This document shows, piece by piece, positions 12,328 to 14,153 of a stretch of 14,153 nt of DNA; within the stretch, counting starts at the first letter, position 1; each line of letters opens with the position of its first letter. The position numbers were made by a program, and so were the translations under genes. Under the pieces are notes generated by a model, which worked only from the letters and a program-made list of their open reading frames with translations, was not told the DNA's origin and did no database searches. The DNA lies in contig CAZSGN010000046.1 in assembly GCA_964606415.1 (NCBI GenBank), forward strand, positions 1 to 14,153. The letters run 5' to 3'. The DNA is from CAZSGN01 sp964606415 (GTDB taxonomy: Bacteria > Bacteroidota > Bacteroidia > Bacteroidales > JBBRXJ01).

Positions 12328-13064
12328 GTTAATAAAAGCTGTGTTAAAATAAAATTAAATATCAAAACAATAATACTACTATGGACCACCCCTTTAGTGC
12401 TGGCACTCCCAACCTGTAGTGCACCCCCCTTCACATGATATCCGTAATAAGAAGGAACGGATGTTATAATAAAAGCAAAAATAACCGTCTTAATCAAAGA
12501 ATAAGTCACATAATAAGGATTAAAAACATATTGAATACCGTAAATATAATCCGTTGGATTCAACACATTTGTTGTAACAGCAGCAATATATCCTCCCCAG
12601 ATACCTATAAACATACTAATAATATTTAATACAGGATTAAACACCATCGCAGCAACAATCTTCGGAAAAATTAGGTAATTAGCAGAATTAAGCCCCATGA
12701 TTTCAAGCACATCAATCTGCTCCGAAATCCGCATACTCCCAATTTCTGATGTTATATTCGACCCAACCTTACCAGCAAGAATCAAGGCCACCATCGTCGA
12801 AGAAAACTCAAGAATAATGATCTCCCGGGTTGCCACACCAATATAATACTTAGGGATTAAGGGGGTCTGAAGATTAAGTGCTGTTTGCAAAGTAGCCACA
12901 GCACCAATAAAGAAAGAAATAATAACCACAATACCGATAGAATTCACCCCAAGGAATTCAATTTCCTTAACAATTTGTTTAAACAAAATACGAGGTTTAT
13001 CCGGTTTGGAAAATACATTCCAAATCAGCATCGAATAACGGCCTATGTGATAAAATAAATTCAT
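12324..13064 (-). CDS. mlaE: MlaE-type ABC transporter permease
   Basis: Inner-membrane permease of the MlaE/Ttg2B family, partner of the ATPase encoded immediately downstream. The 246 residues show about five hydrophobic segments (near 43-65, 85-103, 135-165, 187-208, 225-244). The family signature SEIGSMRISEQIDVLEIMG is at about residues 105-123, and the C-terminal motif is GGALQVGSASTKGVV. The usual length is 245-265. The leader is A-rich, with a 7-of-8 match to the -7 box (TTTATTTG) on the minus strand near 13086-13093. The gene begins a two-gene operon transcribed away from the guanylyltransferase gene. Confidence 0.92.
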   Translation of the reverse strand: MNLFYHIGRYSMLIWNVFSKPDKPRILFKQIVKEIEFLGVNSIGIVVIISFFIGAVATLQTALNLQTPLIPKYYIGVATREIIILEFSSTMVALILAGKVGSNITSEIGSMRISEQIDVLEIMGLNSANYLIFPKIVAAMVFNPVLNIISMFIGIWGGYIAAVTTNVLNPTDYIYGIQYVFNPYYVTYSLIKTVIFAFIITSVPSYYGYHVKGGALQVGSASTKGVVHSSIIVLIFNFILTQLLLT

Positions 13065-13151
13065 TTTTTTTGAGGACGTAAAAATACAAATAAATAAAGG
13101 TTATTTTTCTATCTGGTGGTGACAAATTTTTATTAATATTTTGTACTTTTA

Positions 13152-13166
13152 GTTTGTTCTACAAAC
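13152..13166. promoter_or_regulatory. Inverted repeat overlapping the likely manC promoter
   Basis: GTTTGT and ACAAAC form a perfect 6-bp inverted repeat around a TCT spacer, 20 bp before the guanylyltransferase ATG. The left arm overlaps TTAGTTTG (13149-13156), a 7-of-8 match to TAnnTTTG. The placement fits an operator covering a promoter, or a small leader hairpin. The regulator is unknown. Confidence 0.35.
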
Positions 13167-13186
13167 ATATAAAAAAGATTTAAAAA

Positions 13187-14153
13187 ATGTCTGATAATCA
13201 ATTCTGCATCATTATGGCAGGTGGAGTAGGTAGCCGGTTCTGGCCGCTTAGCAGGCCGGAAAAGCCCAAACAATTCCTTGACGTACTGGGTACAGGAAGA
13301 ACACTACTACAACAAACCTTTGACCGGTTCCGTCAAATCATGCCCGTATCAAACATTTTCATTGTATCCAATGAAAAATACGATAAAATAATACAGGAAC
13401 AAATTCCAGAAATTAATGATTCTCAAATATTACTTGAGCCCTGTATGCGGAACACGGCACCGTGCATTGCATACGCATCTTATAAAATTCACAACATTAA
13501 CGCCGATGCAAATGTCATTGTTGCTCCATCAGATCATCTGATATTAAATGAACAAAACTTTTTGAGCCTGGTTCAGCAAGGTTTTAAATTTGTAAATAAA
13601 GAGGATTTATTATTAACGCTGGGGATCAAACCAACCAGGCCAGAAACAGGTTTTGGGTACATTCAGGTCAAAGAAAAAAATCAGCAACCTTTCAAAAAGG
13701 TAAAAACATTTACAGAAAAGCCAAATATTGAGATGGCTAAAATATTTTATGAAAGTGGTGATTTTTATTGGAATGCAGGAATTTTTATGTGGTCTCTAAA
13801 AGCAATATTAAAAGCCTTTAGAGAGTATCTTCCCGAAGTGAACCATCTTTTTGAACAAGGCGCGGGTAAATACGGCACAAAAAAAGAAAAAGAATTCATC
13901 CAAAAAACATATGAGGAATGCATGAATATCTCCGTTGATTATGGCATCATGGAGAAATCAAAAAATGTTTATGTTCTCGAATCAGACTTTGGATGGTCTG
14001 ATCTGGGTACATGGGGATCTCTTTATGATCATCTCGAGACCGATAAGCACCAAAATGCCATAAGCGGAGATAACGTATACACTTATGACACCAACAATTG
14101 CCTGATCCATGTCCCCAGAAACAAAAAATATGTTATTCAAGGTTTACAGGACT
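13187..14153 (+). CDS. manC: Mannose-1-phosphate guanylyltransferase (3' end beyond window)
   Basis: Cytoplasmic nucleotidyltransferase that makes GDP-mannose from mannose-1-phosphate and GTP, feeding fucose and mannose units of glycans and surface polysaccharides. The visible 322 codons run open to the window edge. Homologues in this phylum are about 355-360 residues, so only about 35 are missing. The nucleotide-binding signature AGGVGSRFWPLSRPEKPKQF spans residues 11-30. VAPSDHLI holds the metal-binding aspartate, and FTEKP at 175-179 is the sugar-phosphate motif. ETGFGYIQ, FYWNAGIFMW and the later VDYGIMEKS and GWSDLGTWGS are all characteristic. No fused isomerase domain can be seen. The start ATG follows an A-rich leader. 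It is divergent from the mlaE operon. Confidence 0.95.
   Translation, partial: MSDNQFCIIMAGGVGSRFWPLSRPEKPKQFLDVLGTGRTLLQQTFDRFRQIMPVSNIFIVSNEKYDKIIQEQIPEINDSQILLEPCMRNTAPCIAYASYKIHNINADANVIVAPSDHLILNEQNFLSLVQQGFKFVNKEDLLLTLGIKPTRPETGFGYIQVKEKNQQPFKKVKTFTEKPNIEMAKIFYESGDFYWNAGIFMWSLKAILKAFREYLPEVNHLFEQGAGKYGTKKEKEFIQKTYEECMNISVDYGIMEKSKNVYVLESDFGWSDLGTWGSLYDHLETDKHQNAISGDNVYTYDTNNCLIHVPRNKKYVIQGLQD

Overview
The window looks like an ordinary chromosomal region of an AT-rich member of the Bacteroidota, probably Bacteroidia (Marinilabiliales-like). The evidence is the DUF4271-hemD-rnpA-yidD gene order, the DUF5723 and DUF4834 families, the lipoprotein type, A-rich leaders in place of Shine-Dalgarno sites, and several matches to the Bacteroidetes -7 box TAnnTTTG. 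I see no CRISPR array, complete insertion sequence, phage or integron.

Layout. 1-1159: a tRNA-Ala(GGC) gene on the minus strand with its own promoter and terminator, then a plus-strand MscS-type channel gene. 1173-3940 (minus): DUF4271 membrane protein, uroporphyrinogen-III synthase (hemD), RNase P protein (rnpA) and yidD. The hemD-rnpA junction is opened by about 295 bp that includes a possible dispersed, decayed element. 4197-11260 (plus): dtd, a MazG-like pyrophosphohydrolase, a 915-residue membrane-anchored periplasmic protein, a 563-residue lipoprotein, a DUF5723 outer-membrane barrel protein and a DUF4834 protein. The first five are 3-20 bp apart and look like one transcription unit. 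A strong hairpin precedes the DUF4834 gene. 11261-11577 has no intact gene, but holds a possible decayed four-helix-bundle gene fragment, short direct repeats, a foldable element and a terminator. 11578-13064 (minus): a MlaE-type permease and its MlaF-type ATPase, overlapping by 4 bp. 13187 to the window end (plus): mannose-1-phosphate guanylyltransferase, cut by the window edge.

How the genes work together. Most of the content is housekeeping: tRNA processing, quality control of D-aminoacyl-tRNAs and nucleotides, heme synthesis, inner-membrane protein insertion, lipid asymmetry, osmotic protection and GDP-mannose supply. The least explained part is the run from 4989 to 10906. There a signal-anchored propeller-like protein, a lipoprotein and an outer-membrane barrel protein are encoded in series and could form an uncharacterised cell-envelope system. 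The other points worth a second look are the two gene-poor intervals at 1744-2038 and 11261-11577, which carry repeat-like and gene-remnant sequence.
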